Shown: one piece after another, positions 48,335 through 58,119 of the stretch | Position numbering within the stretch: position 1 is the first letter of the stretch | How the letters are laid out: each line of letters opens with the position of its first letter | Assembly (NCBI GenBank): GCA_001999425.1 | Contig: MLHP01000023.1 | Location: forward strand, 20,471 to 84,470 | Source of the DNA: Rodentibacter genomosp. 2 | GTDB taxonomy: Bacteria; Pseudomonadota; Gammaproteobacteria; Enterobacterales; Pasteurellaceae | DNA: 64,000 bases | Direction: 5' to 3' | Program-made: the position numbers and the translations under genes | The notes under the pieces: model-generated | What the model saw: the letters and a program-made list of their open reading frames with translations, nothing else | Told to the model about the DNA's origin: nothing | Database searches by the model: none

Positions 48335-49801
48335 TTATAGCTTTTTACTCTGAATCTGAACATACCCCATAATTAACGCAAGGATGCCTAATGGGAAAAT
48401 CAAATCCGTTACAGAACCGTCATTACCCCAAATTAAATTGGCGATAATCACGAGACTTCCTCCAATTGCCCACGCGATTGTGGTTGGAACAGACCAAACT
48501 ATCATTTGTTTCTTCACATCATTGATTCCCATCATCCGGTTTACCACCCAAAATAAACTATCGTTAAAATAGCCGAAGAAAAGTGATCCCATTGTTGCGG
48601 CTTGAGCAGCAAGTAACATATTCACGCCCGGAATTTGAGCCAAAATAGGCGCAGAAATTGATGCAGCAGTGATCATCGCCACCGTACCTGAGCCCTGAAT
48701 AAAACGGACAAGTGTAGAGACGATAAAAGGAATTAAAATAGGCGAAATTGGGAGACCGGCAATTTGTTCCGCTAATTGTTTGCCTGCGCCACTATCGCGC
48801 AATACCGCACCTAATGCGCCACCGGCACCGGTTACCAACAAAATAATACCAGCCGTTTTTACCCCTTCTTCAAGGTGAAGTGCGGTCGTATTTTTATCTA
48901 TTTTAGGCAACAAGGTATAAACAGAAATTAAAACACTTAATGATAATGCAATCATCGGATGACCAATAAAAGCAAAGAAATGGTAGATTTTCATCTCTGC
49001 AATTACCGGGCTACTCTTAATCGCTAAATCAAGAATCGCTTTGATAAAAATAAGTAAAATTGGCAGTACGATTGGAAGCAACGATAGCCCTAAGCTTGGA
49101 AGATTTTTCTTCTCGTGTTTCTCAATATAATCATCATATTTTTGCTTTAATTCCTCCGTTGAAAACGATTCTTGGTTGAAAGTGGGATACTTTTTATCTA
49201 ACCACTTCGCATATAAAACCATGCCAATCACCGGTAATACTGCAAATGACATACCAACAAGCAACATTGCACCAATATCCACACCGAATAGGCCTGCAAC
49301 ACCTAATGGGCCCGGTGTTGGCGGCACAGTATGGTGAGTCACGACTAAGCCACCGGCAAGTGCAACGCCCAAAGTCAGTAATGAACGCTTGCCATTTTTC
49401 GCCAGCGCTTTAGCAACGGGATATAAAATAACAAAGGCTGAATCCACAAAAATAGGAATACTCACGATATAACCGGTAATTGCCAGTGCCCATTCTTCTT
49501 TCTTTTTACCTAAGAATTTGATGAAGCTAAATGCCATTTTTTCAGCCGCACCCGACACTTCCAACACACTTCCCATCATGACACCGAGACCGATCACAAT
49601 CCCAATTCCCCCTAACGTTCCGCCAAAACCTTTAGTGATCGCAGCGAGGGTATCATTAACGCTCATTCCGCCGATTAAACCGGCAATAGACGAGGCAATC
49701 AACATCGCAATAAAAGCATGAACACGTGTTCTTAACACTAAAACAACAAGAACGAATACAGCAATAATTAAGCCAATAATTGGCGTAGGTAGTCCAAGCA
49801 T
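48335..49801 (-). CDS. GntP-family permease of the tetronate locus
   Basis: 488 residues, about twelve membrane segments. GntP features are HAFIAMLIASSIAGLIGGMS, VVTHHTVPPTPGPLGVAGLF, RFIQGSGTVAMITAASISAP and GYFNDSLFWVVNRMMG. It is the last gene of the cluster. Linkage to tetronate enzymes suggests uptake of D-erythronate or L-threonate-like four-carbon acids. A second GntP paralogue lies at 31966. Confidence 0.9.
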   Translation of the reverse strand: MLGLPTPIIGLIIAVFVLVVLVLRTRVHAFIAMLIASSIAGLIGGMSVNDTLAAITKGFGGTLGGIGIVIGLGVMMGSVLEVSGAAEKMAFSFIKFLGKKKEEWALAITGYIVSIPIFVDSAFVILYPVAKALAKNGKRSLLTLGVALAGGLVVTHHTVPPTPGPLGVAGLFGVDIGAMLLVGMSFAVLPVIGMVLYAKWLDKKYPTFNQESFSTEELKQKYDDYIEKHEKKNLPSLGLSLLPIVLPILLIFIKAILDLAIKSSPVIAEMKIYHFFAFIGHPMIALSLSVLISVYTLLPKIDKNTTALHLEEGVKTAGIILLVTGAGGALGAVLRDSGAGKQLAEQIAGLPISPILIPFIVSTLVRFIQGSGTVAMITAASISAPILAQIPGVNMLLAAQAATMGSLFFGYFNDSLFWVVNRMMGINDVKKQMIVWSVPTTIAWAIGGSLVIIANLIWGNDGSVTDLIFPLGILALIMGYVQIQSKKL

Positions 49802-49824
49802 AGCTACTCCTTATTATTAATAGG

Positions 49825-50772
49825 TCACATATCAAATCGGATAAATTGATGAATCACGTCTTTAAAATTCTGATCAACCGAAAATCCCAGTTCTAAAGCT
49901 TGTGAACAATTAATTTCAGCCGGCCAACTTGCCACGATATTGTTAATATTTTGATCAAACTCAAATTTGATATTTTCTAAAATCCCCTCGCCTTTTATGC
50001 CCGCTAAATCGGCAAGCATTTGTTTAACACTTACCGTGAAACCCGGAAGATTAATGACATGCCAACTACGTAATGGTAATGACGGTAACGTTAATGTATG
50101 AATCAAGTTCTCAACAATCGTATTCGGGCTGGATAACCAAAGTCGCAAATCTTCCGATACCGGACAAACAGCCTGCTCGCCGTGCAATGGTTCTCGAATA
50201 ATGCTACTCACAAAAGAAGAAGCGGCTTTATTCGGTTTTCCCGGGCGAATACAAATGGTTGGTAAGCGAACACACAACCCATCAACAAAACCTTTCCTTG
50301 TATAATCATTGATGAGCAATTCACTCATTGCTTTTTGTGTGCCATAGGTAGATTGAGGAGTCACGGCAGTATGGTTTTCAATGACGGCTGGCAATTCACC
50401 GCCGAATACGGCAAGCGAACTGGAAAAAACGAAACGTACTTTCGGGTTATGTTGGCGACAAACTTCAAGCAAATTTTTGGTTGCCAAGAAATTAATTTCA
50501 TAACCGAGGTCAGGATCTTGTTCCGCATGACTACTTACAATCGCCGCAAGATGGAAAACGGCATCCGTTTCTGCCGTAATAATTTCCGCTAACCCGTTAG
50601 GACTGCGAAGATCCATTTCAACGCATTTTACGCGCGGATCATTATTCGGGGCGACAGGTTGCACCACATCGATTAGAGTAAGTTCATCAACATTAATCTT
50701 TGTTTGATTGAGTAATGTTTTTGCCAAGCGTTGCCCGAGGAATCCCTGTCCGCCGGTAATTACAATTTTCAT
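49825..50772 (-). CDS. denD: D-erythronate dehydrogenase (DenD) SDR
   Basis: 315 residues, extended SDR family. NAD-binding ITGGQGFLGQRL, acidic Asp after beta-2 (TLIDVV), VFHLAAIVS, FSSSLAVFGG and catalytic Tyr-x3-Lys in STYGTQKAMSE. DenD oxidises D-erythronate at C2 to 2-oxo-tetronate, which OtnI then isomerises. It lies 101 bases after otnI; the gap has one uptake signal at 50859-50868. Confidence 0.9.
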   Translation of the reverse strand: MKIVITGGQGFLGQRLAKTLLNQTKINVDELTLIDVVQPVAPNNDPRVKCVEMDLRSPNGLAEIITAETDAVFHLAAIVSSHAEQDPDLGYEINFLATKNLLEVCRQHNPKVRFVFSSSLAVFGGELPAVIENHTAVTPQSTYGTQKAMSELLINDYTRKGFVDGLCVRLPTICIRPGKPNKAASSFVSSIIREPLHGEQAVCPVSEDLRLWLSSPNTIVENLIHTLTLPSLPLRSWHVINLPGFTVSVKQMLADLAGIKGEGILENIKFEFDQNINNIVASWPAEINCSQALELGFSVDQNFKDVIHQFIRFDM

Positions 50773-50873
50773 AAAAATGCTCCTTGAACCTTTAAAAAGG
50801 TAAATTTAGGGTATAAAAAAGCGGCTATTTTCATATTGAAAAAACATGACAAAAAACAACCGCACTTTATGAC

Positions 50874-51650
50874 TTATTTATACTTCTCAAACCATCCCAA
50901 ACCGCTTGATGTTTCTCCCCGCGGTTTGTATTCGCAACCGACAAAACCTTGATAGCCGATTTCATCAAGTTTATTGAAAATATAGTCGTAGTTAATTTCC
51001 CCTTCGTCCGGTTCATGACGATCCGGTACGGAAGCCATCTGCACATGGGCAAATTTGCCGTTTAATTTATCCGTTAAACGGGATAAATTACCGTCCACAT
51101 TTTGTGCGTGGTAATAATCTAATTGAACAAAGACATTATCGCGTTCAACCTGCTCCACGATTGCCAAAGTATCGTATTGGCTTTTCAATAAATAATGAGG
51201 TTTAACTTCCGGACTTAGCGCTTCAAGTAAAATATTCACGCCATGAGGTTTAAATTTTTCTGACGCATAGCGAATATTGTTAATGAAAGTTTGTTGATAT
51301 TCCGCTTTATCCGCACCGTCAGGCACCACGGCAGCCATAATATGTACATTAGGACAACCCAGACCGAGTGCATAATCAAGAGCCATATCAATATGGGCAT
51401 GACTTTCCGCCTCACGCCCGGGAATTGCCGAAACGCCCCATTCTCCTTTAGATACCTCACCGGCAGGCGTGTTAAATAGCACCACTTGTAAACCGTATTT
51501 ATCCAATTCTTGCTTGATGGTTTTAATCTCGTAATCATAAGGCCAAAGAAATTCAACATATTTGAAACCGGCTTTGGCAGCGGCTGCAAAACGTTCAATA
51601 AAAGGAACTTCGTTGAACATCATGGTTAAATTCGCAGCAAATTTTGGCAT
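50874..51650 (-). CDS. otnI: 2-oxo-tetronate isomerase (OtnI)
   Basis: 258 residues, hydroxypyruvate-isomerase-like TIM barrel. [43 protein letters not shown] and [20 protein letters not shown] carry the metal-binding Glu/Asp/His/Glu set. It interconverts 2-oxo- and 3-oxo-tetronate. It is two bases after otnC. Confidence 0.92.
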   Translation of the reverse strand: MPKFAANLTMMFNEVPFIERFAAAAKAGFKYVEFLWPYDYEIKTIKQELDKYGLQVVLFNTPAGEVSKGEWGVSAIPGREAESHAHIDMALDYALGLGCPNVHIMAAVVPDGADKAEYQQTFINNIRYASEKFKPHGVNILLEALSPEVKPHYLLKSQYDTLAIVEQVERDNVFVQLDYYHAQNVDGNLSRLTDKLNGKFAHVQMASVPDRHEPDEGEINYDYIFNKLDEIGYQGFVGCEYKPRGETSSGLGWFEKYK

Positions 51651-51652
51651 CG

Positions 51653-52285
51653 CTATTTCCCCCTATTTTTTAATTCGTTCACTTCGTCATCAGTGAGATA
51701 ACGAATCGGTTTTCCTTGTAAAAGAAAAAAAAGTTTTGCGGTTTCTTCCAGCTCTTCCGCGTTATCTGCGGCATCTAATAAATCGTTTCCCGTTACCACT
51801 ACCCCATGATTCGCCAGTAAAAAAGCTTTACCGGATAATGCCCGTGCCTCTAATTCTTCAGCAATACGAGGGGAACCGGGACGATAATAAGGAATCACCG
51901 GTAAGCCGCCGACCCGCATTACGTAATAAGGCGTAAAAGCTTTCATTGCATTTTGCGGATCAAGATTTTCCAAACAAGAAAGGGCGGTCAAATAGGTAGA
52001 ATGAAGATGCACAATCGCCCGACATTCAGGATTTTTACGATACATCGTCAAGTGGAATACGGATTCTTTTGAGGGTTTATCGCCTTCAAGCACATTACCA
52101 TCCATATCCAGCACGGAAAGTCGTTCCGCTTTCAAACGCCCCAAAGAAGAGCCCGTTGGTGTCACTAAAATGCGATTTTTCTCTAACCGAACGGAGAGAT
52201 TTCCTGCTCCACCGACGGTATAGCCCCGCTCATAGAAAGAACGGCCAATTTGCACCATGAGTGTTTTTAATTCCGAATCAGTCAT
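51653..52285 (-). CDS. otnC: 3-oxo-tetronate 4-phosphate decarboxylase (OtnC)
   Basis: 210 residues, class II aldolase/adducin fold. [31 protein letters not shown] (metal His) and [13 protein letters not shown] are the family features. It decarboxylates 3-oxo-tetronate 4-phosphate to DHAP. Its ATG overlaps the otnK stop by four bases. Confidence 0.92.
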   Translation of the reverse strand: MTDSELKTLMVQIGRSFYERGYTVGGAGNLSVRLEKNRILVTPTGSSLGRLKAERLSVLDMDGNVLEGDKPSKESVFHLTMYRKNPECRAIVHLHSTYLTALSCLENLDPQNAMKAFTPYYVMRVGGLPVIPYYRPGSPRIAEELEARALSGKAFLLANHGVVVTGNDLLDAADNAEELEETAKLFFLLQGKPIRYLTDDEVNELKNRGK

Positions 52286-53526
52286 AACATCATTTCCTGT
52301 GCATCAATAAAAAAGGTTTCTTTGCCGAAGTTGCCGGATTTCAAAGCAAGTGCGGTCGATTCTCCCAGTGCTTTTAACCAAGGCACGCCCGGTGCGATTT
52401 GTTTACCGATTTGAAACCCGCTAAACCCAAGTTTTTGCACTACAATGCTGGACGTTTCACCGCCTGCGGTAATAATGTTCTCTACATTGGCTTTTTCTTT
52501 TAATCGTTGCGCCAATTTCGCAAAAGTTTGTTCAATGGCTTGGCTTGCCTGCTCCGCACCAAATTGCGCCTGAATTCGTTTTAATTCATCCGGTGGCACG
52601 GTGGCATAAACCATTGGCGCAAGCGGTTCATCAATATGCGGCAGAATTTGTTCAAATAAGCGCTCGGCATAATTGGCATCCGCTATCGCTTTTTCCACAT
52701 CTAAGTAAAGTGCGGTGGCTTTTTCCTTATAAAGCTTCACTTGTTTATTGGTCATTTCGGAACAAGAGCCGGAAAGAATCACACTTCGTGCTTTTCTCGG
52801 TACAAATGCGTCTTCTGCTTTTTTTCCGCCACTTAATCTCGCCGCCATATAAGCACCGAGTCCGGAACCACCGGTGACTAATTTGAAATCACTCACGGCT
52901 TCCGCAAGAACAGCAAGCTGGCTATTATCTGTTGCATCTACCACGGCATAACGGAATCCCGCTTGTTTTAATTGGGTAAAACAAGATTTCACATGGTCTG
53001 CGCCTTGAATCACCTCCGCATAGCTCACCAAGCCTGTTTTTCCTTTGGCTTGCGCATCCATTAAACGCATAAGACTGGCATCTTTCATCGGGGTAATCGG
53101 GTGATGACGCATTCCGGATTCATTCAGCAACAGGTTGCCGACAAATAAATAACCGTTAAAAATCGTTCTTCCATTAATCGGTAGAGCCGGCGTAATCACT
53201 GTAAAATCATCATTAAGCGCCTCTAATAGGGCATCCGTTACCGGCCCGATATTGCCTTTTTCGGTACTGTCAAAGGTCGAGCAATATTTAAAATAGAACT
53301 GAGAACAACCGCTCTTTTGTAACCAATCAAGCGTTTGTAAGGATTGTTCGATGGCTTCCTCCACCGGATTTGAACGAGACTTTAAGCTAATGACAATGGC
53401 ATCCACTTTTTCCGTTAATGCCTTGTTCGGTACGCCATTCATTTGCACCGTGTTCAAACCGTTTTCTACAAGAAAACTGGCAATATCGCTCGCACCGGTA
53501 AAATCATCTGCAATAACACCTAACAT
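52282..53526 (-). CDS. otnK: 3-oxo-tetronate kinase (OtnK)
   Basis: 414 residues of the four-carbon acid sugar kinase family (former DUF1537). Start LGVIADDFTGASDIASFL, YFKYCSTFDSTEKGNIGP, LPINGRTIFNGYLFVG and C-terminal TAGGETSSIVVQKLGFSGFQ with nucleotide-binding Gly-rich GGSGLGAYMA. It phosphorylates 3-oxo-tetronate at O4. It lies two bases after ltnD and overlaps otnC. Confidence 0.93.
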   Translation of the reverse strand: MLGVIADDFTGASDIASFLVENGLNTVQMNGVPNKALTEKVDAIVISLKSRSNPVEEAIEQSLQTLDWLQKSGCSQFYFKYCSTFDSTEKGNIGPVTDALLEALNDDFTVITPALPINGRTIFNGYLFVGNLLLNESGMRHHPITPMKDASLMRLMDAQAKGKTGLVSYAEVIQGADHVKSCFTQLKQAGFRYAVVDATDNSQLAVLAEAVSDFKLVTGGSGLGAYMAARLSGGKKAEDAFVPRKARSVILSGSCSEMTNKQVKLYKEKATALYLDVEKAIADANYAERLFEQILPHIDEPLAPMVYATVPPDELKRIQAQFGAEQASQAIEQTFAKLAQRLKEKANVENIITAGGETSSIVVQKLGFSGFQIGKQIAPGVPWLKALGESTALALKSGNFGKETFFIDAQEMML

Positions 53527-53528
53527 CG

Positions 53529-54434
53529 TTATGCTCCTTTTTTCGGCAACTCAATGCCGCTGAAAATTTTAATCACCGCGCTGTCATCTTCTTTTCCATA
53601 GCCGGCATTACTGGCTTCTGTGAACATTGAATAGGCGGTGCTGGCAAGGTGAAGTGGGAAATGTAAAGATTTTGCCGTATCGTTTACCAAGCCTAAATCT
53701 TTCACAAAAATATCCACCATGGAGAGCGGAGAATAATCCCCTTCCACCACGTGTTTCATTCGATTTTCAAACATCCATGAATTACCTGCTGCATTGGTCA
53801 CCACGTCATACATTAAATCAAGGGGAATGCCTGCCTTGGCGGCTAGTGCCATCGCCTCCGCTCCTGCGGCAATGTGGACGCCCGCGAGTAATTGATGAAT
53901 AATTTTCACCGTTGCCCCTAAGCTGATTTCTTCGCCAATGTTGTACACCTTACCTGCCACCGCATTGAGTACGGGCTGTAATTTATCAAACGCCTGTTTT
54001 GAACCTGATGCCATGACTGTCATTTCTCCTGCGGCAGCTTTTGCTGCACCACCGGAAACAGGCGCATCTAACATGATTAAACCTAAATTTGTTAATTTTT
54101 GTGAAATCTCTTTCGCATCCTGTGCCGATATGGTTGAAGAAACCATCACTGCAGCACCTTTATTCAGTTTTTCCGCTAAACCATTTTCACCAAATAGCAC
54201 AGCATTGACCTGTGCGGCATTGACGACAAGCAATACCACGGCATCTAATTTATCAGCAAAATCGACCGCACTTTGGCTGACGGCATAAGCGCCGTCTTGT
54301 TTTAATTTTTCAAGTGCGGTTGTATTAAGATCGACGCCGTAGGTTGTCAATCCTGCCTTCACGCAAGATTGTGCAGCGCCCATTCCCATTGCGCCTAGGC
54401 CAATTACGGCAACTGAATAAGGTTTGTTTATCAT
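53529..54434 (-). CDS. ltnD: L-threonate dehydrogenase (LtnD)
   Basis: 301 residues, beta-hydroxyacid dehydrogenase family. NAD-binding VIGLGAMGMGAAQS, APVSGGAAKAAAGEM, the catalytic Lys in GATVKIIHQLLAG and a C-terminal GKEDDSAVIKIF. It oxidises L-threonate to 2-oxo-tetronate. First gene of the operon, divergent from the DeoR-family regulator. Confidence 0.9.
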   Translation of the reverse strand: MINKPYSVAVIGLGAMGMGAAQSCVKAGLTTYGVDLNTTALEKLKQDGAYAVSQSAVDFADKLDAVVLLVVNAAQVNAVLFGENGLAEKLNKGAAVMVSSTISAQDAKEISQKLTNLGLIMLDAPVSGGAAKAAAGEMTVMASGSKQAFDKLQPVLNAVAGKVYNIGEEISLGATVKIIHQLLAGVHIAAGAEAMALAAKAGIPLDLMYDVVTNAAGNSWMFENRMKHVVEGDYSPLSMVDIFVKDLGLVNDTAKSLHFPLHLASTAYSMFTEASNAGYGKEDDSAVIKIFSGIELPKKGA

Positions 54435-54501
54435 CGCTCTTCCTCCACCAATTATTCGTTGATTTAATGAGAGGCATTCTGACAGGTTTCAAAACAAAAA
54501 A

Positions 54502-54517
54502 CGTGAACAAGATCACA
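54502..54517. promoter_or_regulatory. CRP-like site in the ltnD-deoR promoter
   Basis: CGTGA-ACAAGA-TCACA differs from TGTGA-N6-TCACA at one base. It lies 68 bases before ltnD and 94 bases before the regulator start, suiting catabolite control of the sugar-acid operon. Confidence 0.6.
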
Positions 54518-54522
54518 AATAT

Positions 54523-54536
54523 TAACATTTATGTTA
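54523..54536. promoter_or_regulatory. Candidate DeoR-type operator
   Basis: TAACAT-TT-ATGTTA has perfect six-base inverted arms and lies six bases from the CRP-like site in the 176-base divergent gap. DeoR-family operators are often ATGTT-type palindromes. Assignment to the adjacent regulator is by position. Confidence 0.5.
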
Positions 54537-54610
54537 TTTTTTGTTAAAAAAGAAAGAAAACAAAAAAGAGGAAAAAACGATATAATGAAGAAAATTTTGG
54601 AGAGGACTTT

Positions 54611-55369
54611 ATGATTCCTGCAGAACGTCAAAAATTGTTACTCAATTTAATCAATCAAAAAGATGTGGTAAGCATTACACAACTGGCTGAATCGCTGAAT
54701 GTTTCTCATATGACTATTCGCCGCGATATTCAAAAATTAGAAGAAATGGGAAAAGTGGTATCCATATCGGGTGGTGTAAAAATGCAAGAGCATTTGTCTT
54801 TTGAACCAACTCACCAAGATAAATCACTTCTTTTTCATACTCAAAAAGCGCAAATCGGCAAATTTGCCGCACAACAAATTCCAATGAATACGACAATCTA
54901 TCTTGATGCCGGCACAACAACATTGGAAATCGCTTACCGTTTAATTGAACGTGAGGATCTCTTAGTAGTAACAAATGATTTTTCCATTGCGCATTTTCTT
55001 ATGACAAACGGACAATGTAAGTTAATTCACATTGGCGGAACCGTGAATAAATTGAATCATTCTTCCGTTGGAGAACTCGCTGGTCAATTCCTGCGGCAAC
55101 TTGCTATCGATATCGCCTTTGTTTCCACATCGTCATGGACATTGAAAGGGCTAACCACGCCCGATGAAAATAAATTGCCGGTAAAAAAAGCCTTACTTGA
55201 TGCTGCGAATCAAAGAATCTTAGTCTCGGACTCCTCAAAATATGGCAAAGTGGCAACATTTCATATTAGCCCTTTAACTCGCTTTGATCGCATTATTTGT
55301 GATAAAAATCTCGTTGAACCCGTACAACATGCCATTAAAGAGCTCAATGTTGAATTAATCACCGTCTAA
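54611..55369 (+). CDS. DeoR-family regulator of the tetronate locus
   Basis: 252 residues. N-terminal helix-turn-helix VVSITQLAESLNVSHMTIRRDIQKL is complete. The sensor domain has DAGTTTLEIAYRL, VVTNDFSIAHFL and the C-terminal VSDSSKYGKVATFHISPL of the DeoR-C phosphosugar-binding fold. RBS GGAGAGGAC precedes the ATG. It is divergent from ltnD and likely represses the operon until a phosphorylated intermediate binds. Confidence 0.9.
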   Translation: MIPAERQKLLLNLINQKDVVSITQLAESLNVSHMTIRRDIQKLEEMGKVVSISGGVKMQEHLSFEPTHQDKSLLFHTQKAQIGKFAAQQIPMNTTIYLDAGTTTLEIAYRLIEREDLLVVTNDFSIAHFLMTNGQCKLIHIGGTVNKLNHSSVGELAGQFLRQLAIDIAFVSTSSWTLKGLTTPDENKLPVKKALLDAANQRILVSDSSKYGKVATFHISPLTRFDRIICDKNLVEPVQHAIKELNVELITV

Positions 55370-55380
55370 CATGAGTAGCA

Positions 55381-55410
55381 CAAAAACGGCTTATGCTGAC
55401 ACATAAGCCG
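55381..55410 (-). terminator. Intrinsic terminator after dgkA
   Basis: CGGCTTATG and CATAAGCCG form a perfect nine-base stem with a six-base loop. On the minus strand it is followed by TTTTTGTG, so it ends the oapA-dgkA transcription unit. The deoR-like gene converges on it from the other side. Confidence 0.85.
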
Positions 55411-55437
55411 AAAATCTTTCCTGAAACCGACCGCACT

Positions 55438-55794
55438 TTAGAAGAATAAAATACTTCCCCATATCACGCCAACAATACAAAGGGCGATAAATACGGCAGC
55501 AGAGCCTTGATCTTTGGCTCGACCGGAAAGCTCGTGGCGTTCGGTTCCGATGCGATCAACCACGGCTTCAACGGCACTGTTTAATAATTCCACCGCCAGT
55601 ACAAGTAAAACGGACGAAATCATTAAAGCGATTTCAATCTTGGTTTCTCCTAAGAAAAAGGCAAGCGGGATTAAAATTACCGCAAGCAAACATTCATGGC
55701 GGAAAGCGGTTTCATGCTTGAATGCGCTTTTTAAGCCTTGAAGGGAATATTTTGTCGAATTAATTAAATGGGTTAGACCCGTTGTTTTATGCAT
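55438..55794 (-). CDS. dgkA: Diacylglycerol kinase
   Basis: 118-residue integral membrane kinase with three membrane segments. Signature ELLNSAVEAVVDRIG with the catalytic Glu, and AKDQGSAAVFIAL near the end. It recycles diacylglycerol to phosphatidate. It lies 13 bases after relA. Confidence 0.95.
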   Translation of the reverse strand: MHKTTGLTHLINSTKYSLQGLKSAFKHETAFRHECLLAVILIPLAFFLGETKIEIALMISSVLLVLAVELLNSAVEAVVDRIGTERHELSGRAKDQGSAAVFIALCIVGVIWGSILFF

Positions 55795-55807
55795 AAAGAT
55801 TCCTATT

Positions 55808-58039
55808 TTATAAACGCTTGGCTTCGATCACATCGTTCAACTTTGAAACTCTTGCCAAGATTTTGCTTAAACTTTCTACATTGTGAAGTTCAATTTCCAT
55901 ATCAATCGTCGCTAATTGCTTTTTCGTATCAGCTCGGCTGGATACGCCCAGTACACTGATTTTTTCATTCGCCAATACTGTCGTAATATCACGCAATAAA
56001 CCGTTACGATCGCTTGCCACAATACGGATATTAATATGGAAGCCACTGGCATAATTTTCACCCCAAATAGATTCCACCACACGTTCAGGATGTGCTGCTT
56101 GTAAGTCTAAAAACTGTTCGCAATCGCTACGGTGAATAGAAATGCCACGCCCCATTGTGATATAACCAACAATCGCATCCCCCGGAATCGGCTGGCAACA
56201 ACGGGCAATATGGTGCATTAAATTTCCTACCCCTTCTACGATAACGTAGTCGTTCTTGCCATGATTTTTTTGCTGAGAATTGACCGCACTTTTATTTGCC
56301 ACGTGACGCAGAATTTCTTGATCAACTTGTTCTGCGCTCACTTTGATGAGCTTATTTTGTAAAAAATTCACCAAATGATTGAGACGAATATCTCCGCTGC
56401 CGATCCCCGCATAAAGATCATCAATATTTTTCAAGTTATAGCGTGGTAAGGCATAAGGCTCGATCTGCTTGAGGCTGAGATTTAAACGGGCTAATTCATT
56501 ATCCAGTAATTCTTTCCCAGCCGGCACATTTTTATCACGATCCTGTTTTTTAAACCATGCTTGAATTTTTGCCCGTGATTTTGCCGTGTGGGTAAAACCT
56601 AAGTTAGGATTGAGCCAATCCCGACTCGGATTCGGATTTTTTTGCGTGATAATTTCAATTTGATCACCCATTTGTAATTGATAAGTGAAGGGGACAATTC
56701 GCCCCGATACTTTCGCACCGATACAACGATGACCGATTTCACTATGAATGGCATAAGCAAAATCAAGCGGGGTAGAACCGGTCGGTAAATCCACCACCTC
56801 TCCTTTTGGGGTAAACACATAGACACGATCATCAAATACTTGGCTTCGTAATTCCGCCATCACTTCGCCGGAATCGGTAATATCGTCCTGCCATGCGAGT
56901 AATTTGCGTAACCATGCGATTTTTTCTTCATACGCTGACATCGATCCTGTCGTGCCTTCTTTGTATTTCCAGTGTGCCGCAACACCTAATTCCGCATCAT
57001 CGTGCATTTGCTGGGTACGAATTTGCACTTCAATCGGCTTACCGCCTTTTCCCAATACAACGGTATGAATAGACTGATACCCGTTCGGTTTTGGGTTCGC
57101 AACGTAATCATCAAATTCTTTTGGTAAATGTTTGAAATGAGTATGAACAATACCTAATGCGGTATAACAATCTTGTAATTTGGGGACGATAATCCTAACC
57201 GCTCTTACATCATATAAAGCACCAAATTCTAAGTGTTTTTTCTGCATTTTACGCCAAATGCTATAAATATGTTTCGGGCGACCATACACATCAACATGCC
57301 CAATATTTTTACGCAGGCGGCGACTGAGTTCTTTTACAAAATCAGCAATATAGTGTTCACGATCCAAGCGGCGTTCTTGCAATAATTTGGCAATAGCACG
57401 ATATTGTTCGGGGTGTAAATATCGGAAACAGTAATCTTCCAACTCCCATTTAAGTTGTCCAATGCCTAAACGGTTTGCCAGTGGCGCATAAATATTGGAA
57501 CATTCTTTCGCGGCAAGGACTTTTTCTTCTTCGGAACAGCGATTTTCCGCATCACGGAGGAAAGTGATACGTTCCGCAAGTTTGATAATCACACAACGGA
57601 AATCATCCACCATGGCAAGTAGCATACGACGGACATTATCCACTTGTAAGACATTGGCGGAATGGCTGGCATTGAGTTGGCGGATATTATCCATTTCCTC
57701 AACCCCGCTCAGTAACTTGAGGATTTTCGTACCGAATTTCTCTTCCAATACTTCCCAATCCACCAAACGGTTCGCCACTATCGGGAAAAGCATAGCGGTA
57801 ACAAGACTTTCCGAGTCCATATTAAGTTCGTGCAGAATTTCCACCATTTCTACACCAGATTGGAGTGTCAATGTCGCATTTTGCATTTCATCAGGATGGG
57901 CTGTTATTAGCTCACGTGAATAATACCAAGCGTCAATCAACGTTTTTTCCGTTTGCTCTGTCAGTTTTAACGCTGTACACCATTGTTCAATCACAAAATC
58001 TTGCGGATTTAACAAATGAGAACTGCGAACAGCAACCAT
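55808..58039 (-). CDS. relA: (p)ppGpp synthetase RelA
   Basis: 743 residues, the length of H. influenzae RelA. The N-terminal hydrolase-like domain lacks the HD-x3-ED motif (AMLFPIVANR in its place), so it is synthetase only. The synthetase domain has YDVRAVRIIVP and the RelA-type EFDDYVANPKPNGYQSIHT, followed by TGS (VYVFTPKGEVVDLPTGST) and a C-terminal ACT domain (VASDRNGLLRDITTVL). It makes ppGpp at starved ribosomes. Part of the oapA-dgkA run. Confidence 0.96.
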   Translation of the reverse strand: MVAVRSSHLLNPQDFVIEQWCTALKLTEQTEKTLIDAWYYSRELITAHPDEMQNATLTLQSGVEMVEILHELNMDSESLVTAMLFPIVANRLVDWEVLEEKFGTKILKLLSGVEEMDNIRQLNASHSANVLQVDNVRRMLLAMVDDFRCVIIKLAERITFLRDAENRCSEEEKVLAAKECSNIYAPLANRLGIGQLKWELEDYCFRYLHPEQYRAIAKLLQERRLDREHYIADFVKELSRRLRKNIGHVDVYGRPKHIYSIWRKMQKKHLEFGALYDVRAVRIIVPKLQDCYTALGIVHTHFKHLPKEFDDYVANPKPNGYQSIHTVVLGKGGKPIEVQIRTQQMHDDAELGVAAHWKYKEGTTGSMSAYEEKIAWLRKLLAWQDDITDSGEVMAELRSQVFDDRVYVFTPKGEVVDLPTGSTPLDFAYAIHSEIGHRCIGAKVSGRIVPFTYQLQMGDQIEIITQKNPNPSRDWLNPNLGFTHTAKSRAKIQAWFKKQDRDKNVPAGKELLDNELARLNLSLKQIEPYALPRYNLKNIDDLYAGIGSGDIRLNHLVNFLQNKLIKVSAEQVDQEILRHVANKSAVNSQQKNHGKNDYVIVEGVGNLMHHIARCCQPIPGDAIVGYITMGRGISIHRSDCEQFLDLQAAHPERVVESIWGENYASGFHINIRIVASDRNGLLRDITTVLANEKISVLGVSSRADTKKQLATIDMEIELHNVESLSKILARVSKLNDVIEAKRL

Positions 58040-58119
58040 AATCCCCCCTTGTTGATAAGAAAGCGTAACGCCCTCTCTTTCACTCCATTTTAGCTTGTCA
58101 TTGTAACAGAATAACCGAC

